A DNA stretch of 17,167 bases, taken from positions 1 to 17,167 of the forward strand of contig JALLBK010000704.1 of the NCBI GenBank assembly GCA_036940085.1. The letters run 5' to 3'. The notes below the pieces were generated by a model. That model did no database searches and was not told where the DNA came from. It saw only the letters and a program-made list of their open reading frames with translations. Source of the DNA: Discostella pseudostelligera (lineage: Eukaryota > Bacillariophyta > Thalassiosirophyceae > Thalassiosirales > Thalassiosiraceae). This document shows positions 1 to 8,757 of this stretch, in pieces (within the stretch, counting starts at the first letter, position 1; every line of letters begins with the position of its first letter). A program made the position numbers and the translations under genes.

Positions 1-309
1 TGCCTCCCAGTGGAAGCATATCATCGGCTATTCACTCATTGCTCGCTCTTCCAGTGTGGACCTTTGGCAGAACTGCCATTTGTTGCACATGGTTTCTGGC
101 ACTACCTTCCAGAATCAGCTGATTATTTACCACTGAGCGGTGATTTGTTTCAAGCAGGGAGTATTGTGGATAGACTCGCAACCAATCTCCTTGGTGAAAG
201 GTACTCTGACTTGGCATTATCCAGCATCACTGGCCCGTGCTATTTTGCCGTTACGATGGATGCTATCGCGTTGTCTAGATATATCTACAGGAGCAGTGAT
301 GATCGATAG
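1..309 (+). CDS. 3'-terminal part of an unrecognised protein
   Basis: The frame is open from the first base of the window and closes at TAG (307-309), giving about 102 residues, so this is probably the C-terminal part of a gene that begins upstream. The peptide has ordinary globular composition, with hydrophobic patches such as GPLAELPFVAHGFWHYLP and a C-terminal YIYRSSDDR. No domain or family is recognised. A GTG at 10 should not be taken as the start because the frame runs on upstream. An AATAAA lies 19 bases past the stop (328-333), which fits a real gene end. It converges on the ETF alpha gene with about 100 bp between the stops. It could still be a chance ORF. Confidence 0.45.
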   Translation, partial: CLPVEAYHRLFTHCSLFQCGPLAELPFVAHGFWHYLPESADYLPLSGDLFQAGSIVDRLATNLLGERYSDLALSSITGPCYFAVTMDAIALSRYIYRSSDDR

Positions 310-327
310 TACTAGAATAATGCAAAG

Positions 328-333
328 AATAAA
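328..333 (+). promoter_or_regulatory. Candidate poly(A) signal AATAAA
   Basis: AATAAA lies 19 bases after the TAG of the partial upstream gene, in the short convergent spacer before the ETF alpha gene. A chance match is possible in this AT-rich stretch. Confidence 0.35.
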
Positions 334-411
334 ATACTTGTACATCTGCACCATGTCTATTAATTTACAGTAGTCCGTCAAATAACAGACAACGATGTTC
401 CTATCTACAAA

Positions 412-1525
412 TCAAAGCTTTTGAGTCAACTCAGGCACGGCCTCGAACAAATCTGCCTTCAACCCAAAATCAGCAACCTGAAAGATTGGCGCATCCCCAT
501 CCTTATTTATTGCAATTATCGTCTTCGAATCCTTCATTCCGGATAAATGTTGGATTGCCCCTGAGATTCCAACAGCAATGTACAAGTCTGGTGCAACAAC
601 CTTTCCAGTTTGACCCACTTGCAAGTCATTCGGCACAAAACCTGCATCGACTGCCGCACGAGATGCCCCAACAGCCCCCCCGAGCTTATCTGCCAACGCC
701 TCCAACAGCACGAAGTTTTCTCCATTTTTCATACCCCGACCGCCACTGACTACTACAGACGCCGATCCAAGTTCAGGACGCTCTGATTTGGATACAGATT
801 CCAATACCCATTCGGTAAGATTATTTGCGGGAACATCGAGTGGTTCGTTTGAAGTCGATTCACTTCCGACTTCGGCCTTTTCAAAGGCAGTGGGTCGGAT
901 GGAAATTATTTTGAGAGCAGAATCCTTGGCAACAACTTTAGCCAATGCATTACCAGCGTAGAGGGGACGGACAAATGTGTCTATAGGAGGGTATAAGAAG
1001 TCAGATGAACCGCAATTCAAAATTACCATGCTCATATCGAGACAATCATAAGACGTCAGACGTACCTTCGGAGAGAATTTCGACAACATCGGATACTGGA
1101 CTGACTCCAAGTTGCGCCCCCGCCCTACCAAGATAATTGGCACCAAATTTCGTCGACGCCGCCACGATGTGGCTAAATTTGTGTTTTTCATTTGCGGCCA
1201 CAACTGCATTTGTCACGGTTTCTGCGAGTAAGTTCGAGCTTCCGGCACCAGTGTTCGCCTGGATTACTGATGATACAGTCGATGGAACGCCTACACTACC
1301 AGACGAGAATATGAGTAGAGAGATAGGACCCGAGTGCAGCTTCGACGCCGCTGTGATGGTGGAGAGTGTTGATGGAGCGAGGGCAGATCCGTCCTTCGTT
1401 AGCTCGGCGACGACGAGGGTCGATTGTGAACGCTGCAGTTCATGGTGGTGGAATGCGCCGCGACAGGCTGCTCGACGCGCGAAGTTGATTGAGGAGGTGA
1501 TAGCTGGGCGGGGCAGCATGGTCAA
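412..1525 (-). CDS. ETFA: Electron transfer flavoprotein alpha subunit, mitochondrial
   Basis: ETF alpha/beta is the FAD-carrying matrix heterodimer that takes electrons from acyl-CoA and other dehydrogenases and passes them to ETF-ubiquinone oxidoreductase. Two exons, 1525-1066 and 980-412, are joined by removing an 85-bp GT-AG intron (981-1065, donor GTACGT, acceptor CTATAG, phase 1). The join gives [15 protein letters not shown], matching the conserved IxxxDTFVRxxYAGNA of the family, and a 342-residue product, close to the usual size. Residues 1-34 are rich in Arg, Ala and Ser and precede STLVVAEL, as expected for a mitochondrial presequence. The C-terminal FAD domain shows VSGGRG (231-236), [11 protein letters not shown] (257-267), QVGQTGK (274-280), [15 protein letters not shown] (291-305) and INKD (311-314). 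The ATG at 1525 opens this presequence. The intergenic region upstream carries a G-box palindrome at 1809-1822. Confidence 0.96.
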
Positions 1526-1808
1526 TTCAGATCGATAATATTGTCAATTCAATGTTCTCCTCCTGAGACTGTTTCTACAATATTGATATTGAATCAAATA
1601 ATGAGCTTGCTTCGGAACGACGCGACATCTGCATCATCGACGCTCCATCTCCGTCTCTCCTCCACAACAACCATTTTACCATCAAGCTCGCACAGCCATC
1701 ACTCTCGCTTTTTTTTGGCGGCCGATCTTTCTCTCCCGCCATACTTATCTTTTATTTCTCGCAATATCTTTTTCTCCTTCCCGCCATATTATTTCTCTCC
1801 ACCGACAC

Positions 1809-1822
1809 ATTCCACGTGGAAT
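1809..1822. promoter_or_regulatory. Perfect 14-bp palindrome with G-box core
   Basis: ATTCCACGTGGAAT is its own reverse complement over 14 bases and contains the E-box/G-box CACGTG, the usual target of bHLH and some bZIP factors. It lies about 285 bp upstream of the ETFA start codon. The same CCACGTGG core recurs in other intergenic regions of the window. Confidence 0.45.
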
Positions 1823-2965
1823 ACTTGGTTAGACATTAGACGGCTCTTCGCCTTCGCAAAAATAGTATGGTACTCGTTCATAACGTCGTCTTGATTACAG
1901 CGAAAAGCAGGATTGGTAGTACTAAGCTGAGCGTGATAATTGTGACTATTCAATGCACTTATTCAATGCAAACGAAGCCTCACTATGAATGTATTTCGTC
2001 AGACGAGAAACATCGATCCTTGTGCCGTTGATGAGTTCGAAGGTGCGGACGTCAGCACGTGAGCGACCCCCACAAGCAGTGTTGTAAATTATTGCATCCC
2101 CTCAACAAATCAGCGTCAACTGAGCAGATGCAGAGATCATGGCATGTCAATCAAATTGCGCACTCGGTCCGATGCCCACAGCCACTATTGCTCCGGACTT
2201 GGAAGGCAAGCAAATGAGTTGCCGTTGGCACGCTTTCGCCAATAGAAGAGTGCCATATAGATCCTACTCGACTTAATTTCCAGCATATTTCCACCGCGAT
2301 TGCCCGTTGCAGTTGCAGTTCGCTTCAGTGCCCGCTCTACATGATATTGTCATTTGAAAAATAGCAGATGAATCGCCATAATAACACAGCATACGCCAAC
2401 ATAAGGGCTCAGTCGTTCTCCTATCCGACTCAATTTCCAGCAAAATCCCGTCACGCCTGTGCGTTTTAGCCTCGTTTCACCCGGTTGAAGTGTCTGCTCG
2501 GGCATTCGACGAAGGGTGCAAAAATATTATTATTAGAATTGACGCGTGCATTCCTACGAAACAGAGAATATCGTTATTCAGTAACACACCTGGCCGCCAT
2601 CAAATATCGTCGGTCGCATGTCTCGGAGATAGGCGCAGGTGCATATCATCAGGAGAAGGACGGTAAGTAGGCTCGAGAAATCGAAGATCGCGCTCATTTT
2701 GGTAAGGTGGTATTCACTCGGTCGACGGTGGTCAATGGTCGATCGGCGGTCGGTGGCAACTTCAACTCCTAACCAGGACGCGATGGTAAATTGATCAACA
2801 GAAAACGAACGAGGTAAGCCGATTGGGTGGAATGAAGTACGTGGGGATGCGGAGAACTGGCCGCCTACTGTGGCTTTGGCGTTGGTGGTCTATTGGCTAC
2901 GGCAGGCCATCGTACGGCTCGGTGGACGTATGGTATGACGGCGGAAGTGGAAGTTCCTTGAATAT

Positions 2966-2997
2966 GGCGGGAAAGCATCGCTCCTTTTCCCGCCAAA
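2966..2997. promoter_or_regulatory. Inverted pair of E2F-like sites
   Basis: GGCGGGAAA (2966-2974) and TTTCCCGCCAAA (2986-2997) form an inverted pair separated by 11 bp, both fitting the E2F/DP consensus TTTSSCGC in its TTTCCCGCC form. Related sites occur at 1732-1740 (TCTCCCGCC), 1777-1786 (CTTCCCGCCA segment) and about 3023 (GGCGGAAAA). The pair is about 265 bp upstream of the AIG1-like start codon. Function is inferred from motif match only. Confidence 0.4.
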
Positions 2998-3051
2998 ATT
3001 TTGCCACGTCTACCAAATATTATGGCGGAAAAGCTCCCACCGAAACACCGA

Positions 3052-3072
3052 ACACCACCACCACCACCACCA
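3052..3072. repeat. CAC trinucleotide microsatellite
   Basis: An uninterrupted run of about seven ACC/CAC triplets, followed by a looser CAC/CAT stretch to about 3096. It is the sole cause of the Thr/His-rich ORF here, which is not taken as a gene. Confidence 0.8.
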
Positions 3073-3260
3073 CTACCACTTATCACCATCATCACTTCAC
3101 CGTAAGCAACCTACGACGATCAATACGGCGACAGTGAAAGGATTAGAGAGGGGAGCAATATTCGATGGACGAGGGGGGACGTTGTCTTTACTCTTTACGC
3201 ACACAGAGGGAGAGACGGTAGATCGCGTGGTACTCAAAGTTCCGACAGCCTTTTTTCACC

Positions 3261-4219
3261 ATGTCACCTCGCGACCACGGCGTGCCAAGCATTTGGCAAT
3301 TTTTCGATCCCAATTCTCCATGGGTCCTCGTCCATGAAGGATCCATCAAGGGCCACTTCGATTACGTGCCACGACATCTTCGGGTAGGACCATGGGCGTC
3401 GCTCGCAACATTATACATATTGATAGTCGTTGCAAGAGTGATATTTTGGATGCCACAGAAATCTTCATTCCATTTAGACGATGAGATTCTGTCCACGCAT
3501 CCAATTGCATACACATCATTTTGGGTGTACAATTTGGTTGTGTTCTTTTGGATGAAATATGTCCTCTTGACATCAATGAGAAACAGTGGCCCGTGGATAT
3601 TATTTACCTACACCATTCAAAGTTGGACCATGCTTACAATCCGTCACGGACTCTCCGCTTTGGCCCCGTTCCTACCTCGAAAGCATATATTGCTATGGAT
3701 TAATGAGCTCTTGCGTTTCCCAGCACTGGCTACTGCAAGTATAACATTTTTCTTCTGGAACTTTGTCATCGCTCCGGCAATATACTACAATTTTGACCAC
3801 AAACGGAGGCGGCAGTTTTTGCAGTTCAATCTTTGTTTCCGATTAGTTCAGGTACACATATTCAACATCATCTTTGCAATCATGAACACGATTGTTGTTA
3901 GTGTACGAGAATTCCAATTTGTGGACCTTTGGTGTGGCCTAGCCGGTGCTGTTGGATATGCAATGTTGTACCTACTCGTTCTTGATAGGGTGGGTGTGCA
4001 TTTGGTACGTGACATGAAATAGAATCTTTGTTCAGCAATTTGCATGGCAACTTTTTCGTTATCTCACCGACATCAAATAATTGGCAGTATCCAATATTTT
4101 CTCCAAGAACACTATGGTCAATTCTCAGTTGGTCGGCAGCATTCGGAACATATTTTGCAATTTTCTACTTTTGGAACCATGTGATTTCGTCTGAGAAGCT
4201 CACCTTGTTTACCAAGTGA
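3261..4219 (+). CDS. Multi-pass membrane protein, FAR-17a/AIG1-like
   Basis: Two exons (3261-4004 and 4088-4219) joined across an 83-bp GT-AG intron (donor GTACGT, acceptor TTGGCAG, phase 0) give 291 residues. The splice restores LDRVGVHL|YPIFSPRTLW, and the second exon supplies a last membrane segment. About six to seven hydrophobic segments are visible (roughly 46-63, 85-104, 111-130, 153-177, 195-216, 223-242, 256-279). Layout and motifs recall the FAR-17a/AIG1/ADTRP family, where a Thr and a His in membrane segments form the active site of fatty-acid ester (FAHFA) hydrolases. Here T116 or T118 in FTYTIQSW and H199 in VQVHIFN are the candidates, and HLYPIF corresponds to the family's VYPFL. 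This assignment rests on remembered pattern, not alignment. The start ATG follows TTTTTCACC. The gene converges on the desaturase gene. Confidence 0.72.
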
Positions 4220-4349
4220 GATTTATTCGCCGCATTTATCTTAATAGAGAGAAATGGAAAGTGATCGTGTTATATATAGTTGGTCAGAAGTCGATTGCTT
4301 GAACAAACACCGAACATTAATTTATCGTATCGTAGGCATACACAGCGTG

Positions 4350-4355
4350 AATAAA
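4350..4355 (+). promoter_or_regulatory. Candidate poly(A) signal AATAAA
   Basis: AATAAA lies 131 bases after the stop of the AIG1-like gene and about 30 bases before the end of the convergent desaturase gene. If used, the two 3' ends would nearly abut. Confidence 0.3.
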
Positions 4356-4382
4356 ATTGGAATAAGAGTTGTGAAGCGATCT

Positions 4383-5705
4383 CTACTCTTGAATTGCCTC
4401 CATGCACTTGTCTGAAAGAAGAACTGACTTCTTGTTCTTCTTTGCAGCTTCCACGATGGCATCTCGCTCAAGGAACTTCTTTTCATAGTCAGCGGGGAAC
4501 CATCTCATACTGCTGGAGCCGGTCATGATATCAATAGTCTTCTTCACGCGTTTGAAGACATTCTCCTGAACATACGGCACACCATGCTTCTTGCAGATAG
4601 CCTTGACAAGCGGTTGAGATCTCTTGTACGAGAGCATAGAAAGGCTAGGCCAGAGGTGGTGTTCGATCTGGTAGTTAAGGTATCCGTGCATGAAATCGTT
4701 GATGTCACTTCCAGTCCAAAAGTCCACAGACGCGAGGACCTGTCGGAGGTAAAATGAGCCGGAGTAGGGACGGCATCCATCACGGAAGCGGTACATGTCA
4801 TCTCCAGCATGATTGGTAACGATCGCAACGAATCCGTGAACGTTAGTCAACAGCTCTGCGAAGAAAAGATTCTTCACAGCCGACATGTACATGTCATGTC
4901 CTGTACCCATGTATTCACCAATGGCCAAGAGTGGCAAAGGGAAGAGGAAGAAGTGGATGATAAGGTATGGGCCAATAACGATCGAGAAGAATTCCCAAAA
5001 GGAGTAGAAAGGTGTGCCTCCGAAAAGTAGGGATCGGACAGTGACGGCATCACTTGGAACAACGCCCTCTGGAATCTTCTTGCCTGCCTTTCTCCACCTG
5101 GCAAGCTTTAATTCTTTGTAGGTATTGGGTGCGTAATAGTACCACTTCCAAGTCGAGGTTACGATAGGCAGAACCAACCACTTCATAAACGTAGGAATAT
5201 TCAAATCTCTCATCTCTTTCAGATTGTTCTCCACAAGATCAGGATCCTCGAGTTCGGACAGACAGTAGTGATGACGATTGTTGTGCTCTACATTCCATGC
5301 CTCCGGCATCATCCAGTCGAACCAATCACACATGCGGTTCCACAATCCTCCAATGGCGAACTTGAATCGATTCCATCGACTCTTGTTGGGGTGACACTTA
5401 TCGTATCCACCATGGCACGTGTGATGGGCAATCATTGTCCACCTGGTGAACGTGAAGGTCGACAATGCCACGATAGGGACGATGTGCACTCCGAGGCCCA
5501 TGGTTAGCATGCCCACAATTCCACATATGTTCGACCACATAACCATTTTGTTGAGATGTGCCACATCGGCCGGACCCTGGTTCTTTTCGAGTTCATCTCC
5601 AAGCTGCTTCATATCTGCTGTGAAGGCATCGAAGTCAAAGTCTTTGACCCATTGGTCGCATTTCGCCAGCTTTGGCTCCGAGCGTTGGTTTTGAGGGACG
5701 CACAT
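4383..5705 (-). CDS. Membrane fatty-acid desaturase, QIEHH type, no cytochrome b5
   Basis: A single exon of 440 residues. It carries the three His clusters of membrane di-iron desaturases: HHTCH (94-98), HNNRHH (141-146) and QIEHH (346-350). The third box, with Gln replacing the first His, is the signature of front-end desaturases, but the N-terminal cytochrome b5 domain (HPGG) of most such eukaryotic enzymes is absent, so an external electron donor is needed. Box I is HHTCHGGYD instead of the usual HDxGH. Hydrophobic segments lie at about 57-86 and 233-263. The context DWxxPEAWxxEHNxxHH and EDPDLVE resembles an uncharacterised desaturase group I recall from bacteria. A Lys-rich segment sits near the C-terminus (KKNKK). 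No plastid-type presequence is visible, so the ER is likely. Substrate and regiospecificity cannot be told. It is divergent from PDS. Confidence 0.93.
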   Translation of the reverse strand: MCVPQNQRSEPKLAKCDQWVKDFDFDAFTADMKQLGDELEKNQGPADVAHLNKMVMWSNICGIVGMLTMGLGVHIVPIVALSTFTFTRWTMIAHHTCHGGYDKCHPNKSRWNRFKFAIGGLWNRMCDWFDWMMPEAWNVEHNNRHHYCLSELEDPDLVENNLKEMRDLNIPTFMKWLVLPIVTSTWKWYYYAPNTYKELKLARWRKAGKKIPEGVVPSDAVTVRSLLFGGTPFYSFWEFFSIVIGPYLIIHFFLFPLPLLAIGEYMGTGHDMYMSAVKNLFFAELLTNVHGFVAIVTNHAGDDMYRFRDGCRPYSGSFYLRQVLASVDFWTGSDINDFMHGYLNYQIEHHLWPSLSMLSYKRSQPLVKAICKKHGVPYVQENVFKRVKKTIDIMTGSSSMRWFPADYEKKFLERDAIVEAAKKNKKSVLLSDKCMEAIQE

Positions 5706-6010
5706 GATGACCGATATATGCCGAGTGGGGGTAGAAATAGAAAGATGTCTGCCTCCCTATGGAAATGAGTGGATAAGGGATAATAACGCCAATGATATTA
5801 TGACTTCATTGGTCGACCTCCAGAATGAGCAATCCCAATAACAACCAGCCACCGGCACCATCGCGGGACATGCATGCATTGAGCAGCATAGAGCATTCTG
5901 GTTCGCTTCTGGGATGGTACGGCATTTGGCACAAACATAATTGTAATTCCAAATCTGAAACACCTCAGCAATTGGGTTGGATGAATACGACCACCTGCCG
6001 ATCGTCTTGG

Positions 6011-6018
6011 CCACGTGG
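6011..6018. promoter_or_regulatory. G-box CCACGTGG
   Basis: Exact palindrome CCACGTGG lying 306 bp upstream of the desaturase start and 454 bp upstream of the PDS start. It is the same 8-mer seen upstream of ETFA and in the SmF/10776 divergent region. Confidence 0.4.
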
Positions 6019-6071
6019 TTTTTGTGATGTAGGACCGGTGCTGGTATTTGAGTACAAATTCCGACGTCTAC

Positions 6072-6254
6072 ACGTCATGTGTCCACACCACCACCTTCTC
6101 CGCATCTGACGACCGACGGGGCTTCCCGTCGTCAGAAAATGGCGCGCCGGGGTGTGACGTGTCTCTTGAAGAACGGCAGCAAATCCAAAAATTTCCACTC
6201 ATCATCGCATCCATCGCATCCAGCCATCATCTCCCCAACACAACACGGACGTCA
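6072..6254. promoter_or_regulatory. Three TGACGT cores upstream of PDS
   Basis: TGACGT occurs as ACGTCA at 6072-6077 and 6249-6254 and directly at 6155-6160, all within 400 bp of the PDS start. TGACGT is the core bound by aureochromes, the blue-light bZIP factors of photosynthetic stramenopiles, and by other CREB-like bZIPs. Light control of this carotenoid gene is therefore plausible but inferred. Confidence 0.4.
6106..6135. repeat. Inverted repeat (hairpin) upstream of PDS
   Basis: Left arm 6106-6120 (CTGACGACCGACGGG) pairs with right arm 6125-6135 (CCCGTCGTCAG) around the loop GCTT. Pairing is complete except for a four-base bulge in the left arm. It could form in DNA or in a long 5' UTR, and it lies between the first two TGACGT cores. 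Confidence 0.6.
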
Positions 6255-6471
6255 TTCACCCATCATCGCATCGACGAAGAATGCTGCATAGAAAGGTACC
6301 GTCGCCTTCGCGTCAATTGTCGAGTCAATCGTCGAGCATTTCTATTGTGCATGAATTATTGATTGACGCCTTGCTCGGCAGATCCTGACTCAACAGTACT
6401 CCTACCAAAACAGATATCAAGTCTATTCAATCGTCGTTATACCATAAAACAGAAACATATCTTCATCAACC

Positions 6472-8424
6472 ATGCTTGTGCGGAATTTTGTCTTGTCGGC
6501 AGTCCTTGCTGCCGCATCCACCTGTTGTGCATTCCAACCCTACACGCCTGTGTTCAGTAAACCATCGCTCTCCAATCGCCGTACGAATCATGCAACAACA
6601 TCCTCATCAACTCTCGTCATGAGAGATTACCCCAAACCCAATGTCGAAGATACAGATAACTATCGCTACGCTGAGGCCATGTCGAAGAGCTTCCAGACAA
6701 CACTTAGGGTGACTAATCCCTCGCAGAAGAAGAAGGTGGCAATCATCGGAGGTGGATTGTCGGGACTTTCCTGTGCAAAATATCTTGTCGATGCAGGACA
6801 CGAACCTACCATTTATGAAGCCCGCGATGTACTAGGTGGGAAGGTCTCAGCATGGCAGGATGCAGATGGAGATTGGATCGAGACTGGTCTGCACATCTTC
6901 TTCGGAGCGTACCCCAACGTGATGAATATGTTCGCCGAACTTGACATACACGATCATTTGCAGTGGAAAATCCATCAAATGATCTTTGCTATGCAGGAAC
7001 TTCCAGGCGAATTCACAACCTTTGATTTCATCCCGGGAATTCCCGCACCATTCAACTTCGGACTTGCCATCCTCATGAATCAAAAGATGTTGACATTTCC
7101 TGAAAAGTTGCAGACGGCGCCCCCTTTGCTTCCCATGTTGATCGAGGGTCAGCCATTTATTGATGCTCAGGATGAACTTAGTGTGACGCAATTCATGAGA
7201 AAGTATGGCATGCCTGAAAGGATCAATGAGGAGGTATTCATTGCCATGGCGAAGGCACTTGATTTCATTGACCCTGACAAGCTTTCCATGACAGTGGTTC
7301 TCACTGCCATGAACCGATTCTTGAACGAATCCAATGGTCTTCAGATGGCGTTCTTGGATGGTAATCAACCTGATCGGTGGTGCAAACCCACGGCGGACTA
7401 CGTCGAGAAGAGAGGAGGGAAAGTTCTCCTGAATTCTCCCGTGAAGGAAATCGTTACGAATGATAATGGAACCATCAACCATCTCCTCCTTCGCTCGGGT
7501 GAGAAGATTGTGGCCGATGAGTACGTCTCAGCAATGCCCGTCGATATCGTAAAGAGAATGTTACCCAAGAAGTGGCAAAATATGCCCTATTTCCGTCAAT
7601 TGGATGAACTCGAGGGAATTCCTGTCATCAACTTGCACATGTGGTTCGATCGTAAATTGAAGGCTGTGGATCACTTGTGTTTCAGCCGTTCTCCTCTCCT
7701 TTCTGTGTATGCCGACATGTCCGTGACGTGCAAGGAGTATGCTGATCCAAACAAATCCATGCTTGAGCTTGTATTCGCACCGTGCTCTCCCCTTGCTGGT
7801 GGAAATATCAATTGGATTGGCAAGAGCGATGAGGAGATTATTGATGCGACCATGGGCGAGTTGGCGAGGTTGTTCCCTACGGAAATTGCCAACGACGAGA
7901 AGTGGCCGGCAACGAGTAAGCAGGGACCTAATGGGCAGGCAAAGTTACTGAAGTATTCAGTTGTAAAGGTTCCAAGGAGTGTGTATGCTGCCATTCCAGG
8001 TGCGTTCGATTCCATGTCAACTATTTCCCTCTTCGACTATGATACGTGTAACACTCATCTGTTTTCTATGTGCGTGTAAACAGGACGAAACAAGTACCGT
8101 CCCAGTCAAACATCTCCAATCCCCCAATTCACCTTGGCTGGAGATTACACGTCGCAGAAATTCCTCGGCTCCATGGAGGGTGCCACTCTCGCTGGAAAGC
8201 TTGCAGCAGAAGTCGTAGCCAACCGAGCCCTTGGCAACGTCGACAAACCAATCAAGGACATTCAGCAGCATATTGTGGATGCCGCGGCCAGCTATGTACC
8301 GAAGGATCCCGTTGGAGTGAAGGGTGATGGTGCCATTGCCTTCGGTGCCGGGTACACTGTAGGGAAAAAGGAGGAGACATTGCTGAGGGAGTCGGATCCA
8401 GCTCAATATGCCATGGTCGCTTAA
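6472..8424 (+). CDS. PDS: 15-cis-phytoene desaturase, plastid
   Basis: This FAD enzyme introduces two double bonds into phytoene to give zeta-carotene, passing electrons to plastoquinone, at the entry to carotenoid synthesis. Exons 6472-7999 and 8084-8424 flank an 84-bp GT-AG intron (donor GTGCGT, acceptor AACAG, phase 1); the join reads AAIPG|RNKYRPSQ and gives 622 residues. Residues 1-20 are a hydrophobic signal peptide, and Phe21 after CA fits the ASAFAP-type cleavage site of diatom plastid precursors. The dinucleotide fold VAIIGGGLSGLSCAKYL starts at 89, with E116 ending the second strand. The C-terminal FAD motif FTLAGDYTSQKFLGSMEGA (525-543) lies wholly in exon 2. The segment EGIPVINLHMWFDRKL is typical of plant-type PDS rather than bacterial CrtI. 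If the intron is retained, translation ends at 8079, losing the second FAD motif. Confidence 0.97.
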
Positions 8425-8757
8425 ATTGTTGAGCTGAGGTAAACCAGTAGTTAAACTTTTTTGAGAAATAAGCTCCCCTTGCAAATAAACAGTTGGATGA
8501 TACAGATATTCCACTCTGGGGACATCGAATATTCTAAGACAGAGTCTCGACAATCACTGAGCATCTACCTTAAGCATCATTCCACTCCAATTCGATACTA
8601 CGCGATGCGAGTTCTTGCACACTCGACAATGCATTACATCATGCCCACTTATCACGCAATCAATTAATACTTCGTTACACCCCATCATCATTTTCCCCTC
8701 TATCACATTCCTCGTAAATCCACGCGATGCATGCCCCCCTCCCCCCAATTACAGAAT
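8425..8757. other. Convergent spacer of PDS and bL33m genes
   Basis: About 330 bp between the PDS stop and the bL33m stop. It contains AATAAA at 8484-8489, 60 bases past the PDS stop and a plausible poly(A) signal. No further gene or repeat is seen. Confidence 0.5.

Larger units (their letters stand above)
1526..3260. other. Divergent intergenic region, no convincing gene
   Basis: About 1.7 kb between the starts of ETFA (-) and the AIG1-like gene (+). The ORFs seen here have biased composition (Ser/Pro-rich, or Thr/His-rich over a CAC repeat) and no recognisable family. It holds a G-box palindrome (1809-1822), another CACGTG (2056-2061), CCCGCC/GGCGG E2F-like sites, an imperfect 23-bp direct repeat (2262-2284 and 2420-2442, 20 of 23 identical) and a CAC microsatellite (3052-3072). 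No tRNA or snRNA pattern was seen. A short multi-exon gene could still be hidden. Confidence 0.5.
5706..6471. other. Divergent promoter region of desaturase and PDS
   Basis: 766 bp between two start codons. Open frames here are short, overlapping and of biased composition, so none is called. The region holds a G-box (6011-6018), three TGACGT cores in the 400 bp before PDS, and a GC-rich hairpin (6106-6135). The stretch just before the PDS start (about 6400-6471) is AT-rich and fits a 5' leader. Confidence 0.6.

Noticed and set aside
1541..1894. 117-residue plus-strand ORF just upstream of ETFA
   Set aside because: Ser/Thr/Phe-rich translation of a pyrimidine-rich leader or promoter; no motif, and it overlaps the G-box palindrome and CCCGCC sites.
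2823..3137. 104-residue plus-strand ORF and its minus-strand partner
   Set aside because: The composition is driven by Gly/Trp runs and a CAC microsatellite (Thr and His runs); no family resemblance, and it lies in a promoter region with E2F-like sites.
6847..7482. 211-residue minus-strand ORF inside PDS
   Set aside because: Lies entirely antisense to the well-conserved PDS frame; no family resemblance.
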